A DNA stretch of 64,000 nt from CAYJPA01 sp964371945 (GCA_964371945.1 CAYJPA010000013.1:21096-85095), one strand, 5' to 3'. Numbered from the stretch's first letter, positions 1 to 9,997 are shown. The notes: generated by a model not told the origin, from the sequence alone. Numbers and translations are program-made.

Positions 1-529
1 CCCGGCGGCAAATCTCTTTGATCGGAAAAATCAATGCGGTTGGCGAGGTGATGTGCGATAGGTAGATCACCTTTGTTTTGGGCGTCACGCCGGCCCAAAA
101 CGTTTCGACGAACGCGTCGTGTGTGGTCACCGGCAGTGGAATCGGTTGGCGAACGACCGTCGCACCCTGTTTCCTGAGCTGCCACTCCCAGGTCATGTCG
201 CAGGCGCCGTACTCGTGATCGGTGGTCAGCAATTCATCGCCCGGCGAAAACGCGAACGAACGTGCAATGACATTGACGCCCCAGGTTGCGTTGTCGACAA
301 AGACGAGGTTATCCGCGGGTGCGTTGATAAAGGCGCCGAGCGCCTCGCGCGCCTTGAGCAGCTCAGCGTGCAATCGATGTTGCACGAAGTGAACTGGCTG
401 GCGCTCCATTTCGAGCTGCCAGCGCTGATACTCGGCAAAGACGAGCTTGGGACAAGCGCCAAACGATCCATGATTGAGAAAATGCACCTCGGGATCGAGC
501 AAGAATTGATCGCGCAAACCTTCGCTCAC
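1..529 (-). CDS. class V aminotransferase / isopenicillin-N-epimerase-like protein, 3' part cut by window edge
   Basis: About 176 N-terminal residues of a PLP-dependent class V aminotransferase-fold protein read off the left edge of the window. The opening LDPEVHFLNHGSFGACP is the typical N-terminal signature of the isopenicillin-N epimerase-like branch, followed further on by TTDHEYGACDMTW and by YLSHITSPTALIFPI. The PLP-binding lysine lies beyond the window. GTG 529 is chosen as start because AAAGAGG sits five bases upstream; GTG 544 is also in frame. The gene lies downstream of and in the same direction as the peptide-type transporter operon, but two hairpins separate them. The substrate cannot be told from sequence; members of this branch include epimerases and cysteine desulfurase-like enzymes. 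Confidence 0.8.
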   Translation of the reverse strand, partial: MSEGLRDQFLLDPEVHFLNHGSFGACPKLVFAEYQRWQLEMERQPVHFVQHRLHAELLKAREALGAFINAPADNLVFVDNATWGVNVIARSFAFSPGDELLTTDHEYGACDMTWEWQLRKQGATVVRQPIPLPVTTHDAFVETFWAGVTPKTKVIYLSHITSPTALIFPIKEICRR

Positions 530-549
530 TGTTGCCTCTTTCACACGAT

Positions 550-574
550 ACGGGGCGGCCAGACGCCGCCCCGT
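550..574. terminator. perfect 10-bp hairpin
   Basis: ACGGGGCGGC and GCCGCCCCGT form a perfect 10-bp stem with a five-base loop. It lies in the gap between the solute-binding protein gene and the aminotransferase, both on the minus strand. There is no clear T-run after it in either direction, so it may be a weak terminator or an RNA-stabilising stem. Confidence 0.5.
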
Positions 575-601
575 GAACGACCTTGTTTGTCAGGTCCTAG
601 T

Positions 602-627
602 GCTTCGACACCATAGGGTGTCGAAGC
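602..627. terminator. 11-bp hairpin after the solute-binding protein gene
   Basis: GCTTCGACACC and GGTGTCGAAGC pair perfectly around a four-base loop, flanked by CTAG on both sides (597-600 and 630-633). It starts 20 bases past the stop codon of the minus-strand solute-binding protein gene and probably ends or trims that transcript. No T-tract follows. Confidence 0.55.
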
Positions 628-646
628 GACTAGAAGGACACCGAGC

Positions 647-2464
647 TTAGCCTCGATCCGGCGCGTCCGCTCCAATATAGGTCTCTTGCGGAACCGTGCT
701 CATGGTCGTGAACCCTGGCCAGTGGACACTCACGATGCCGTTTGCGTCCGGCTCGATGAAGGCGCCCTTGACCCAAGGCTTGACGAATTGAGCGATAGTG
801 CCGTGGTAAACGAAAACGCCTGGAACGTCGGCCACAAGGATGCGCTCCGCTTCCTGGAACATCGCGATTCGCTCTTCGGTTGAGCCGAGGAATTCGGAAG
901 CCTCCTTCAGCTTCGCGTCGTACTCGGCGTTGACCCAGGAGTGACGTCCGCCCGACTTCCAAACGCTGAGCATATTGGATGGGTCGAGGTAGTCCATGCC
1001 ATAGCGGACGTATCCGAGAGGAATCTCTGTCGGCTTGGCATTGAGCGCAGCCGTGAAGCCCTGAGAATCCTTTTCGAGTAGCTCGACGTCGATGTTGAGA
1101 TTCTCTTTGATCATCGATGCCAACGCGGCTGCGACCGTCTTGTCCAGCGGGCTCGGCGCGCGCAGCCACATTTCCTGCTTCGGGAACCCTTCTCCGTCGG
1201 GGAATCCGGCTTCGGCCAGCAAGGCTTTGCCCTTTTCGACATCGAAGGCCTGGATATCCTGAATCGCTTCACGCTGCGATGCTGGGAATCCCGGTGCAAG
1301 CCATGAATACGCCTGCGTGCCATTTGGTCCAAGCACTTGCTGCTGAAGCAGATCGCGATCGATCGCGTGGCTCCATGCCTGGCGAACCAGCAGATTGTCG
1401 AACGGGGCCTTGGTCACGTCGAAGAAGATGTACCAGGTGGGGAAGTCGCCGACTCCTGCATAGACTTCCTTCGCTGTTTTCTCATCGCCCATCATCAGGG
1501 TGAGGTCTGACGGTGAAGGACCCTCCATGAAGTCGATCTCGTCGTTCTGGTACATGGTGAAGAAGGTGTCGAGCCCGGCCAATTTGGCGATCACTTTATT
1601 GACCATGACCTGGGTCGGACCGGTGTACTTCTCGTTCCGGACGTACGTGATCTGTTGATCCTTTACCCACTCGCTGAGGATGTAAGGACCGGACGAGATG
1701 GAGGTCTCGGGGTTGGTGTTGTAGAGCGGTCCCGTGGTCTCGAGACCCGCCTTCGAGAGCGGAAGTGAATACAGCAGCATCGATGGAAGGTACGGCGCCG
1801 GAACTTCGGTTTCGAAGATTAGCTCGTACTCGTTCGCGCCAACCCGAACTCCAATGGTATCCGGCGCCGCGGCGTCGGTGCCCTCAGCTGGGGCAACGAC
1901 TGCATTCCAGCCCTTGAGCACGCCCTGGAAGAACCAGGTGAAGTCCCAGGCATGAGCAGGATCTGCCGCGTACTGGAACGTCGCAACCCAGTCGGCAGCC
2001 GTGACCGGATTGTCGTCGGTCCACATCATGCCTTCTCGGATTTTGAAGGTCCAGGTCATGCCGTCTTCGCTGCCAGACCAACTTTCCGCGGCGGCAGGCT
2101 GAATCGCAAAGTTCTTGTCGACTTTGACCAGCGGCTCACTGAAGAGGTCTGCCGGAGTGGCCCGCTCATACACGGATTCGTAGAAGTCGAGGTACTTGGC
2201 CTGTGTGACGTTGCTCGGGAGGATGTGGACTTGCTTCTCCGGTGGAGCCGCGTCCGCTGGAAGCTCCTGATCACTGGGAATGAACGAGCGAGACTTGCTG
2301 CCGCCGGCGGCCGATGCGGTTCCTCCGCCCCAGGTGCCGAGCCCGAACATACCACCGGCCGCAAACGCGGCGGCGGTTCCGCCGACGACGCTCCGGCGGG
2401 TCAGTTTGCGCTCAAACAGACCTTCTTCGCGTACGGATTCCGACTTGCCATTGTTCGATGTCAT
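647..2464 (-). CDS. ABC transporter solute-binding protein, peptide/nickel family (SBP_bac_5)
   Basis: A 605-residue extracellular binding protein for a Dpp/Opp-type importer. Residues 21-40 hold a Tat signal (LTRRSVVGGTAAA, twin arginine at 23-24) and no lipobox cysteine. The body shows family 5 landmarks: WTFKIREGMMWTDDNPVTAADW near residue 140 and the helix carrying VRQAWSHAIDRDLL in the middle. The length is usual for the family. It is the last gene of a minus-strand operon behind DppB (3482-4405) and DppC (2537-3472); AAGGAG lies before ATG 2464. No ATPase is encoded next to it; the DppD/DppF pair at 60-62 kb could supply that function. The ligand may be a peptide, glycoside or opine and is not predictable. 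Confidence 0.9.
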   Translation of the reverse strand: MTSNNGKSESVREEGLFERKLTRRSVVGGTAAAFAAGGMFGLGTWGGGTASAAGGSKSRSFIPSDQELPADAAPPEKQVHILPSNVTQAKYLDFYESVYERATPADLFSEPLVKVDKNFAIQPAAAESWSGSEDGMTWTFKIREGMMWTDDNPVTAADWVATFQYAADPAHAWDFTWFFQGVLKGWNAVVAPAEGTDAAAPDTIGVRVGANEYELIFETEVPAPYLPSMLLYSLPLSKAGLETTGPLYNTNPETSISSGPYILSEWVKDQQITYVRNEKYTGPTQVMVNKVIAKLAGLDTFFTMYQNDEIDFMEGPSPSDLTLMMGDEKTAKEVYAGVGDFPTWYIFFDVTKAPFDNLLVRQAWSHAIDRDLLQQQVLGPNGTQAYSWLAPGFPASQREAIQDIQAFDVEKGKALLAEAGFPDGEGFPKQEMWLRAPSPLDKTVAAALASMIKENLNIDVELLEKDSQGFTAALNAKPTEIPLGYVRYGMDYLDPSNMLSVWKSGGRHSWVNAEYDAKLKEASEFLGSTEERIAMFQEAERILVADVPGVFVYHGTIAQFVKPWVKGAFIEPDANGIVSVHWPGFTTMSTVPQETYIGADAPDRG

Positions 2465-2536
2465 ACAGCCACTCCTTCGTGGTTAGCGCACCCGGTGGCA
2501 GGTCGCCGGCCGGGTTCCGTCGTTTGTGCAATTGCG

Positions 2537-3472
2537 CTAAGTCTGGCGCGGATCGAGCGCATCGCGCAAACCGTCGCCCATAAACGCAAATCCGAGCACT
2601 GCCAGTGCAATTGCAACCGCGGGAAAGAACCCCAGATACCAGTACAGCTGAATGTACTGTCGGCTATCCGCCACCATTTTACCGAGGCTCGGCACGGGTT
2701 CGTTGATGCCGAGTCCGAGAAAGCTCAAGCCTGCCTCCGCGAAAATCGCAGCGGGCATGGCGAGGGTCACTGCAACAATCATTGGGGGCACCGCGTTCGG
2801 CAGCAAATGCTTGACCGCAATGTGGAACTCTGACGCCCCGGAGCTCCGCGCGGCGGTGATGAATTCGCGCTCCCGCAGCATCAAGACCTGCGCTCGCATC
2901 AGCCGGCACAGTCCGACCCAACTGGTGACACCGATGACAAAGGTCACGTTGATTGTCGGACTTCGGAAGACCTGATCGAGGACACCGCTGTTGACGACCG
3001 AGATCAAGAAGATCGCGAAGAGGATCCCCGGGAACGCGGTCATGACTTCGACCAACCTGAGCACTGCAAAATCAGTGAAACCGCCGCGCAGCCCGGCTGC
3101 CAGCCCGAGCGGCACGCCAATCAAACAGGCAATCCCAACAGCCGAAAACCCGATCACAAACGAGGTCCGGATGCCATAGATCACGCGGCTCAGCACGTTG
3201 TACCCGATCGGATCGGTGCCGAACGGGAAATCCCAGCTTGGAAACTTGTTGGCGTTGAGCAGTCTCGCCTGATCATACGGTGTCGGGGCGAGTAACGGCG
3301 CGAAGATGGCGACGAGGCAGAGGGTGATCACGATGAGCGTGCCAAAGACCGCCAGCTTTTGCCTCAAGAATCGCTGCGTCGCCAGTTGGGCATTTGTCCG
3401 GGACTTCTTGAATCCGGCTGAAATGGACGATAAGTCGGTGGTTGCCGGTGCATGGATTGAGGCATCAACCAT
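2537..3472 (-). CDS. ABC transporter permease, DppC type
   Basis: A 311-residue inner-membrane permease of the peptide/nickel class. An N-terminal cytoplasmic segment is followed by a first membrane helix (LAVFGTLIVITLCLVAIFAPLL), a periplasmic stretch with FPFGTDPIGYNVLSR, and five further helices. The EAA loop that contacts the ATPase is visible as SSGASEFHIAVKHLLPN. The protein ends ALDPRQT, usual for DppC. It starts nine bases after the DppB stop codon, so the two are co-transcribed. The partner half-channel is DppB at 3482-4405 and the binding protein is at 647-2464. Confidence 0.92.
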   Translation of the reverse strand: MVDASIHAPATTDLSSISAGFKKSRTNAQLATQRFLRQKLAVFGTLIVITLCLVAIFAPLLAPTPYDQARLLNANKFPSWDFPFGTDPIGYNVLSRVIYGIRTSFVIGFSAVGIACLIGVPLGLAAGLRGGFTDFAVLRLVEVMTAFPGILFAIFLISVVNSGVLDQVFRSPTINVTFVIGVTSWVGLCRLMRAQVLMLREREFITAARSSGASEFHIAVKHLLPNAVPPMIVAVTLAMPAAIFAEAGLSFLGLGINEPVPSLGKMVADSRQYIQLYWYLGFFPAVAIALAVLGFAFMGDGLRDALDPRQT

Positions 3473-3481
3473 TACTCTATC

Positions 3482-4405
3482 CTAGCCGTTCAATCTGATG
3501 CGCGGGTCGAGCACCGTATACAAAATGTCGGTAAGCAAATAGGTAACACCCCACAGCACGGCGATCATGAGGACGAGGGCGAGGATCATCGGATAATCGC
3601 GACTTAAGGTGCTCGTCACAAAGAAGCGCCCGAGGCCCGGAATACGAAAGACGGATTCGATGAAAATCGAGCCAGTCAGAATATTCGGGATTTCCGGTAA
3701 CAACACGGTGACGAAGGGAATCATCGCGTTGCGGGCAACGTGCGCGATCATAACGCGGCGTTCACCCAGTCCCTTCGCCCTCGCCGTCCTGACGTAATCG
3801 GCGTGCATCGCTTCGAGTAGGCTGACCCGGACATATCTGGCCACGAGCGCGCTCGGCGCCAACGAATACGCGATGACGGGCATGACGTAGTTTTCGGGCT
3901 CGCCCCAACCGCCGGAAGGGAAGACATCCCACCGGATGCTGAAGAGCAAGATCATCCAGGTTGCGATGACAAAGCTCGGAACGGTGAGGCCCAGTGTGGA
4001 GAGCGTGGTTACCGCGTAATCGATCCATGAGTTCTGTTTGATCGCGGCGATGAATCCAAGCACGGTTCCGAGGGTGTACGACAACAGGATGGTCGGCACG
4101 CCGATCTTGATCGTGACAGGCCAGGCACGCGAAATCAATCCGGTAACAGTCTCCGTCGGGCTTTGGAACGGGATACCAAAGTCGAAATGGAGCACATGCC
4201 AGATGTAACGGACGTACTGTTCGTGAATCGGTTTATCGAGTCCGTACTTGGCGAGCTGAGCGTTCCGGGTCGCCTCGGGCAAACGCCGTTCAGTGATATC
4301 GAATGGACCGCCGGGCACGGCGTGCATAAGCAAGAACGCAATTAGTGACACGGCAAGTAGGACGAAGATAAGGCTGACCATTCGGCCGAGAATGTATCGA
4401 CCCAT
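3482..4405 (-). CDS. ABC transporter permease, DppB type
   Basis: A 307-residue permease with the DppB layout: N-terminal helix directly after MGRYILGRM, the motif RAKGLGERRVMIAHVARN as the EAA loop, PEIPNILTGSIFIESVFRIPG, and the C-terminal DPRIRL. It is the first gene of the minus-strand operon dppB-dppC-SBP. GGGAGCGG precedes ATG 4405. The promoter should lie in 4406-4620, shared with the divergent Gfo/Idh gene. The operon has the two permeases and the binding protein but no ATPase genes. Confidence 0.92.
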   Translation of the reverse strand: MGRYILGRMVSLIFVLLAVSLIAFLLMHAVPGGPFDITERRLPEATRNAQLAKYGLDKPIHEQYVRYIWHVLHFDFGIPFQSPTETVTGLISRAWPVTIKIGVPTILLSYTLGTVLGFIAAIKQNSWIDYAVTTLSTLGLTVPSFVIATWMILLFSIRWDVFPSGGWGEPENYVMPVIAYSLAPSALVARYVRVSLLEAMHADYVRTARAKGLGERRVMIAHVARNAMIPFVTVLLPEIPNILTGSIFIESVFRIPGLGRFFVTSTLSRDYPMILALVLMIAVLWGVTYLLTDILYTVLDPRIRLNG

Positions 4406-4620
4406 CCGCTCCCTCGCAATTTCGCCAATTTCTATGTCGTGGCTTAACCATACGCCATATTGTGCTGCTTTGCACCGTGCGGTATCGACATTTATTCGGC
4501 ACTTCAGAGCCGGGTCTCTTTCACAACGACGTAGATCCGATTCGCAATAGGTGTCGCGTCCAAGGCGATTCGCGAGATACTCGGAGAATGCAGGGATCAG
4601 AAAGGCACGACGGAGGACTC

Positions 4621-5655
4621 ATGATTCGACTGGCGCTACTTTCCAACTGGCATGTCCATGCGGCCGATTATGCCCGGGACTCTATTGAGCACCTCGACGT
4701 GGAGCTCGCCGTGGTCTGGGACGACGATGCGGAGCGCGGTCAGGCCGCTGCAGCTCGATTTGGCGCGAGGTTCGAGCCAAATCTGGCGAGCGTGCTTGCC
4801 AATCCGGCAGTCGCTGGCGTGATCGTCACGTCGGCGACAACAGAACACAAGCGCCTCATTCCGGCCGCCGCCGGCGCCGGAAAGCATGTTTTCGCCGAAA
4901 AAGTAATCGCGCCAACGCTGCACGCATCGCTGGGGATCGTTCGCGCGATCGAGAATCGAAGCGTCATCGGAGCGATCGCGCTCACTCGCGCCCAACAACC
5001 TTCGACAGTTGCCGCGCTTGAAGCAGTTGCATCCGGCACGGTAGGAACTGTTACCTCCGTACGCGTCAGGCTTGCGCACGACGGAGCGCTGCCGGCCCCC
5101 GATCAACCGAGAGGTTGGCTGCCGGAACGCTTCTACAATCAGGACGAAAGCGCGGGCGGCGCGCTGATCGATCTTGGCGCGCATCCGCTGTACTTGACGC
5201 GGTTGTTTCTCGGGTTGCCCAAGTCAGTCACCGCGATTTTTGGCGATGTCACCGGGCGGGAGGTCGACGACAACTCGGTGGTCGTGTTTCGTACAGGAAC
5301 CGGAGCCTATGGCATCGCGGAGACCGGGTTCGTTTCCCGAGGCGGCGGGTTTGGCTTCGAAATCCGGGGAACCGAAGGCACAATCGCTTTCCACCAAGGG
5401 GAGCACGAGCTCACCCTGCTGCGCAGGAACGCACCGTCGGAGTTGATTCCGGTTCCTGGGACGGACGAACCGCCCTTCGCACGCTGGATCAGGGCAATCC
5501 AGGAGGGCACTCCACTCACCCTCAATTTGAACCTCGCGCTTGAGCTTTCCGCCCTCGTCGAAGCAAGTGCAGTGTCGGCATTGAGCGAAACGGCGGTCGC
5601 GCTTGATTCGCTTGCTGGTTGGAGCGAGCTGCAATCAAGAATTGGAGGAGGGTGA
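4621..5655 (+). CDS. Gfo/Idh/MocA-family oxidoreductase
   Basis: A 344-residue NAD(P)-binding oxidoreductase. The N-terminal Rossmann half contains FAEKVIAP near residue 100, equivalent to the EKP motif of the family, and the C-terminal half has the beta-sheet domain with GGALIDLGAHPLYL, where Asp and His probably act in catalysis. The usual glycine-rich GxGxxG near the N-terminus is replaced by LLSNWHVHAAD, so nucleotide binding may be altered. ATG 4621 is chosen because GGAGGA lies just upstream; the open frame runs further upstream without a ribosome site. Its stop overlaps the start of the SDR gene by four bases. Family members oxidise or reduce sugars and inositols; the substrate here is unknown. 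Confidence 0.82.
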   Translation: MIRLALLSNWHVHAADYARDSIEHLDVELAVVWDDDAERGQAAAARFGARFEPNLASVLANPAVAGVIVTSATTEHKRLIPAAAGAGKHVFAEKVIAPTLHASLGIVRAIENRSVIGAIALTRAQQPSTVAALEAVASGTVGTVTSVRVRLAHDGALPAPDQPRGWLPERFYNQDESAGGALIDLGAHPLYLTRLFLGLPKSVTAIFGDVTGREVDDNSVVVFRTGTGAYGIAETGFVSRGGGFGFEIRGTEGTIAFHQGEHELTLLRRNAPSELIPVPGTDEPPFARWIRAIQEGTPLTLNLNLALELSALVEASAVSALSETAVALDSLAGWSELQSRIGGG

Positions 5656-6428
5656 ACTTGCTAACTTCAGTTGGGGGCGTTGCGCTCGTGACCGGCGCCA
5701 GCCGGAGGATCGGCATAGGCGCCGCGACCTGCCGGACGCTCGCCGCAAACGGCCACGATATTGCGTTCACTCACTGGCGACAGTTCGACCGAGACAACGA
5801 CTATGTCGACGAAACAGGTCCGGCGGAGCTGCTTGTTGAACTCCGGAGCATGGGTGTCAGGGCCGAGGCAATTGAGGCGGATCTCTCGAATGCCGAGACA
5901 CCTGCCAATGTTCTCGCGGAGGTAATCAATCTCCTCGGATTCCCAAGGGTGCTCGTCAACAATGCCGCGCATTCGTCGCGCGATGGGTATGAGGGGTTGA
6001 CAGCAACGACGATCGACGCGCATTACGCGGTCAATGTGCGGGCAGCCGCGTTGTTATCGGTCGAGCTCGCGCGCCAGTGGCCGGGCGGCAACGGCCGGAT
6101 CATCAACATGACCTCGGGTCAATCGCAGGGCCCGATGCCTGAAGAGCTCTCTTACGCTACGACCAAAGGAGCGATCGAAGCATTGACCGTGTCGCTGTCG
6201 GCCGGCGTCGCCCATTTGGGAATAACAGTCAATGCGGTCAACCCGGGCCCAACTGACACTGGCTGGATGAATCCCGAGCTGCAGGAACTGCTTCGACCGA
6301 AGTTCGGGCTTGGCCGGATCGGAGAGCCGGCGGATGCCGCGCGTCTTGTGGCCTTTTTGGCGAGTGAGGAAGGTGGATGGATCACCGGCCAGATCATCCA
6401 CTCCGAAGGCGGATTCTTACGGGACTAA
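5652..6428 (+). CDS. short-chain dehydrogenase/reductase (SDR), FabG-like
   Basis: A 258-residue classical SDR. The cofactor motif is VTGASRRIGIGAAT, followed by NNAAHSS, then the catalytic set with serine in NMTSGQSQG and YATTK (Tyr and Lys), then VNPGPTDTGW, and finally a C-terminal GQIIHSEGG. The start is GTG 5652, which overlaps the preceding TGA as GTGA, with GGAGG just upstream; TTG 5658 is an alternative. The tight overlap couples its translation to the Gfo/Idh oxidoreductase, so both probably act on the same metabolite. The annotation as a 3-ketoacyl-ACP reductase would be too specific. Confidence 0.85.
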   Translation: MNLLTSVGGVALVTGASRRIGIGAATCRTLAANGHDIAFTHWRQFDRDNDYVDETGPAELLVELRSMGVRAEAIEADLSNAETPANVLAEVINLLGFPRVLVNNAAHSSRDGYEGLTATTIDAHYAVNVRAAALLSVELARQWPGGNGRIINMTSGQSQGPMPEELSYATTKGAIEALTVSLSAGVAHLGITVNAVNPGPTDTGWMNPELQELLRPKFGLGRIGEPADAARLVAFLASEEGGWITGQIIHSEGGFLRD

Positions 6429-6573
6429 ATGCATGCTGTAGCCATTTGTAGCCATTTCGCCTTGAACTGAAAGTGCCCCCCAGGACAACGCCACCAAACC
6501 GGGAACCAATGTAGTCCGTGTTCTCAGCCGGGAAGGAACCCCTCGCATTGAGCGCTTGACTTCAAGCCCCGCG

Positions 6574-7572
6574 TCATAGCGCCATCCGCAGTCCAGCCGC
6601 GCGGGCGCCGGCATCCGTCATCGTCATTGATTCCATCCCGTGGCGCGTCCTGCAATCGGCAAATACCTCGAGAATCTTCCGCAGAAAGCCGATGAACTCG
6701 TCCGTGTGCAGGCCAGCGTTGTGCGGGTGCCACCAGAGGTGATAGAGACCGCCGGTCTTGGCGGCGGATCGGATGGAACGTGTGATCCGCCCGAGTCTCA
6801 AAGGTTCAAACTTGTTCAACGCGGGCGAATAAGCCCGTAGCAACTGGCTTGCCGGAAGAAAACAGAGCGACCCATCGAACTCGATCTCGCTCCAGCGGAA
6901 CACCTGGTTGCCGGTGAGCGGCAGGTAATGATCGATCAATCGGCCGGCCCGGATGTCCTTTCGAAAATAGCGCTCGCTCGCCGCCTCGCGATGCAGCCAT
7001 CCGCGCGAGTTTGACCGGCAACAGGTAAATCCAGCGCCTGAGATCAAATCGGCGGACGCCCGATCGAACTGATTGCGAGGAAAGACCAGCGATCGCATTT
7101 CCAGTCCTTTGGATTTGGCGATCGCGACCGCGCTTTCGAGGTCGCTGGCGAAACTCGCTTTGTCAGCACCGGGCTCTAGTGGATAGTAGTGCCCGTATGT
7201 GTGGGAGCCGATCTCCTGCCGAGCGCGGTCTCGAATCTGTTTGACCAGGCTGCCAGCGAAATGGAGCGGGTCATCGTCTTCATTAAGTCCAACCGGGTCG
7301 TGATAGGGATAGAGCGATCGGATGGTGTAGCTCGGAAGGTGGACCGGTTTGAACCGGTTCATCTCGTCCCGAGATTCGGCCATCATCAAACCGACTGTCG
7401 CCCAGGTGGCCGAAATCTCGAACTCTTCGAACAGATCGAGCAATTGGGGGATCGCGTGTCTGACGCCCAGAAGGTTGGGACGATAGCTACCGCCATCGGC
7501 TCCGTACTCGCCTCGGACGCCCCAAACGAGCTCGAAATCGAGCGAAATGACCAGCGCGCCGGTTGGCTTCAT
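6574..7572 (-). CDS. polysaccharide deacetylase family protein
   Basis: A 332-residue NodB-fold protein. The start SLDFELVWGV supplies the Asp of the first metal motif, ATWATVGLMM is the second strand motif, and IGSHTYGHYY gives the His-x3-His metal ligands. No signal peptide is visible, so it is probably cytoplasmic and may act on nucleotide sugars, lipid-linked glycans or similar. It stands alone between a convergent SDR gene and the mobile-element debris starting at 7704. Relatives in bacteria are often found in capsule or cell-wall glycan clusters, but nothing next to it supports that here. Confidence 0.82.
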   Translation of the reverse strand: MKPTGALVISLDFELVWGVRGEYGADGGSYRPNLLGVRHAIPQLLDLFEEFEISATWATVGLMMAESRDEMNRFKPVHLPSYTIRSLYPYHDPVGLNEDDDPLHFAGSLVKQIRDRARQEIGSHTYGHYYPLEPGADKASFASDLESAVAIAKSKGLEMRSLVFPRNQFDRASADLISGAGFTCCRSNSRGWLHREAASERYFRKDIRAGRLIDHYLPLTGNQVFRWSEIEFDGSLCFLPASQLLRAYSPALNKFEPLRLGRITRSIRSAAKTGGLYHLWWHPHNAGLHTDEFIGFLRKILEVFADCRTRHGMESMTMTDAGARAAGLRMAL

Positions 7573-7703
7573 TGAGTGTCCCTGAAATCCGAAGCGATCG
7601 AGTTGCAGGATGCCAACGTAACAACCCAGAGACTCAGGGCGTGACCCCTAAGAGTCATGGAGTGCTCACATGATCGCACGAAAGATGGCTCGGTCGTAGT
7701 GCC

Positions 7704-8140
7704 GTGCAGGTCATGGGCGCACGCGGCAAGAGCCAGCAGCAGATTGCCCGGGAGTTGGGGCGCGGTCGCACCACCATCGCGCGGGTGCTGCAGGAGCCGG
7801 TTGAGCAGCCACCGACGAAACGACGGCGGCGATCGAAGGTCGAATCCTATCGAAACCAGATTGAACAAGGGATTGGCGAGGGGTTATCGAATGTTCGAAT
7901 CCTCGAATTGGCGCGAGCCGATCCAGAGCACCCGTACCGGGGTGGGCGTACCGTCTTCAGCGAGCTCGCGCGGCGCATGCGCCGGGAGCTGGCCCAGCAG
8001 CAGGCCGTGCGTGATGTCCCGATCCGGTTCGAGGGGTTGCCCGCGGAATATCTCCAGGTCGACTGGGGCGAGGTGCGCCGCTTCCCGTTCACCCAGCAGG
8101 CACCGGCGACGCGCTATTTCCTGACGTGCCGGCTCAAATA
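7704..8140 (+). pseudogene. istA: IS21-type transposase IstA, N-terminal fragment
   Basis: An open frame of about 145 residues that matches the start of IstA: a helix-turn-helix (QQIARELGRGRTTIARVL), the linker, and the beginning of the DDE catalytic domain, LQVDWGEVRRFPF, whose Asp is the first acidic residue. The coding sequence stops making sense after LKY at about 8140, where the ISL3 element begins. The missing C-terminal part and IstB are not found on the other side of the element, so a deletion followed or accompanied the insertion. Not functional. Confidence 0.8.
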
Positions 8141-8144
8141 CAAG

Positions 8145-9997
8145 CCTCGCCATGACATCCGGGGTCTCCCGCACTTAAGGTGAGCGAGGCTGCACGACAG
8201 GCGTGACTGGGAGACAATGTCTCCGTCCGGCTGCCCTGCCGGCGGAGGTGTCCTCATGGTCGCCGCGGCCACCCACTTCATTCCGCCGTCCCTCCACGTC
8301 GACGCGCTCCTCGTTGCCGACGATGGCGTGATCATTCGTACCAGCTCCGACACAACCGCGGTGCAGTGTCCGGTCTGCGGAGACCCGGCAGATCGGATCC
8401 ATAGCCGCGCCATCCGCACGCTCGCCGACCTGCCGTGGGCGGGCATCGTCGTCCGGCTGCAGGTCCAGTTCGCACATGCTTTTGCGGCAACCCGTCCTGC
8501 CCGCGGCGGATCTTCAGTGAACGGCTCTCGGGCATTGCTCAACCATCGGCGCGGCGCACCGAGCGGCAGCGGGAGGCGCTCCTTGACTTCGCCGTCGCCC
8601 TGGGCGGAGAGGCGGGCGCTCGTCTGGCGGCGAAGCGCGGGATGCCGGTCAGTCCTGACACGCTGTTGCGGCTGCTCCGGCAGGCGCCAGAGATCGTTCG
8701 ACCTGGACTGACCATGCTCGGCGTGGACGACTGGGCGATCCATAGGGGCTTGACGTACGGCACGATCCTGGTCGACCTGGAGCGCCACCGTCCGGTCGAT
8801 CTGTTGCCGGATCGCTCGAGCGGCAGTCTTGCCGCCTGGCTGCAAGCCCATCCCGGCGTCAAGCTCATCGCCCGCGACCGGGCCGGCGCCTATGCGGAAG
8901 GAGCCCGGAACGGCGCTCCCGAGGCAGTTCGGGTGGCCGATCGCTGGCATCTGGTCGACAACCTGGCCGATGCGCTCGAAGGCTTCTTCCGATCCAAGGG
9001 AGTCTGCCTGAACGCCGCCGCCGCGGCATTGGCGGGGAATTCAGCGGAGACAGGGCAGAGCGGGACGCCACCCGACGAGCTGTATCAAGGGAAGCGTCGC
9101 GATCCACAACCACAGCTCGCCCGTGCCCGGCGTGAGGCGGCAGCCGAGGCCGGGGTGGCGCGTCGGCGGGCAAAATACGAGCAGGCGCACGCGCTCCATG
9201 CGCACGGCGCGGCCGATGCGGCCATTCCCCGCACGGTCGGCATTGGGTACCGGACGGTCTATCGCTATCCGCACGAAGACCCACCCGTCCGCAAGCGGCG
9301 CACTGATTATGGGCAGCGACGGGTGATCACCCCCTATGAGCCCTATCTCCTGCAGCGTTGGCGTGAGGGCGGTCACACCGCGACGGTGCTCTGGCGGGAG
9401 ATTTAGGCGCAGGGCTTGGCGTACTCGTTGACCAATGTCCAGCGCTTCGTCAACCAGCTCCGCCGGAAAGGACCGCCCGCAACCGGCCGTTCCCGCACGA
9501 CGTTCACCCAACCGCACGGCCCGCCACCCCGGCAGGCCGCCGCGATCGTGCCGAAGCGACCAGAGAAGCGGACCGATGAGCAGCGTGCGTATCTGCACCA
9601 CCTCCGGATCGAGGATTCCGCCATCGCCATCACCACGGGTCTCGTCGCCGATTTCCTGGTGATGCTGCGCCGGCGGGAAGGCGAGCGACTCCCGGCCTGG
9701 CTCGATCGTGCCGCAACGAGCGGGATTGACGACCTGACGCGATTCGCCGGCAAACTCCAACCCGATCTGGCGGCCGTGCAAGCGGGATTGGCGGTGCGCC
9801 AGAGCAACGGCCAGACCGAAGGCCGCGTCAACCGCTTGAAGCGGCTCAAACGACAGGGGTATGGGCGGGCGAAGGTCGCCCTCCTGCGCAAGCGGGTGCT
9901 CCCGGCGGCATGACCATCAAGGCGCCCGCAACCCTCCCGGCCGACCCATTCCCCACATCACCTCAAGTGAGGGAGACCCCCCAATGTCATGGCGAGG
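8145..9997 (+). mobile_element. ISL3-family insertion sequence, about 1.85 kb, inactive
   Basis: Both ends are visible as imperfect inverted repeats of 39-40 bases, 8145-8183 and 9958-9997. They share CCTCGCCATGACAT and, further in, GGGGTCTCCC and CACTT-AGGTGA. Between them lies one ISL3-type transposase gene broken by a frameshift and a stop. The element sits between an IstA fragment and an ssb fragment, and no clear 8-bp target duplication flanks it, which suggests rearrangement after insertion. Confidence 0.85.
8256..9913 (+). pseudogene. ISL3-family transposase, frameshifted and interrupted
   Basis: The N-terminal frame starts at ATG 8256 behind GGAGGT and shows the zinc-ribbon CPVCGDPADRIHSR. 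Around 8463-8490 the reading shifts to a second frame, which continues with CFCGNPSCPRRIFSERL, the catalytic region MLGVDDWAIHRGLTYGTILVD (DD of the DDE set) and VADRWHLVDNL. This frame meets TAG at 9404-9406 right after LWREI, then continues in the same frame as the C-terminal part, including the helical region and VNRLKRLKRQGYGRAK, typical for the family end. At least one indel and one nonsense change make it a pseudogene, unless programmed or sequencing effects are involved. Confidence 0.85.
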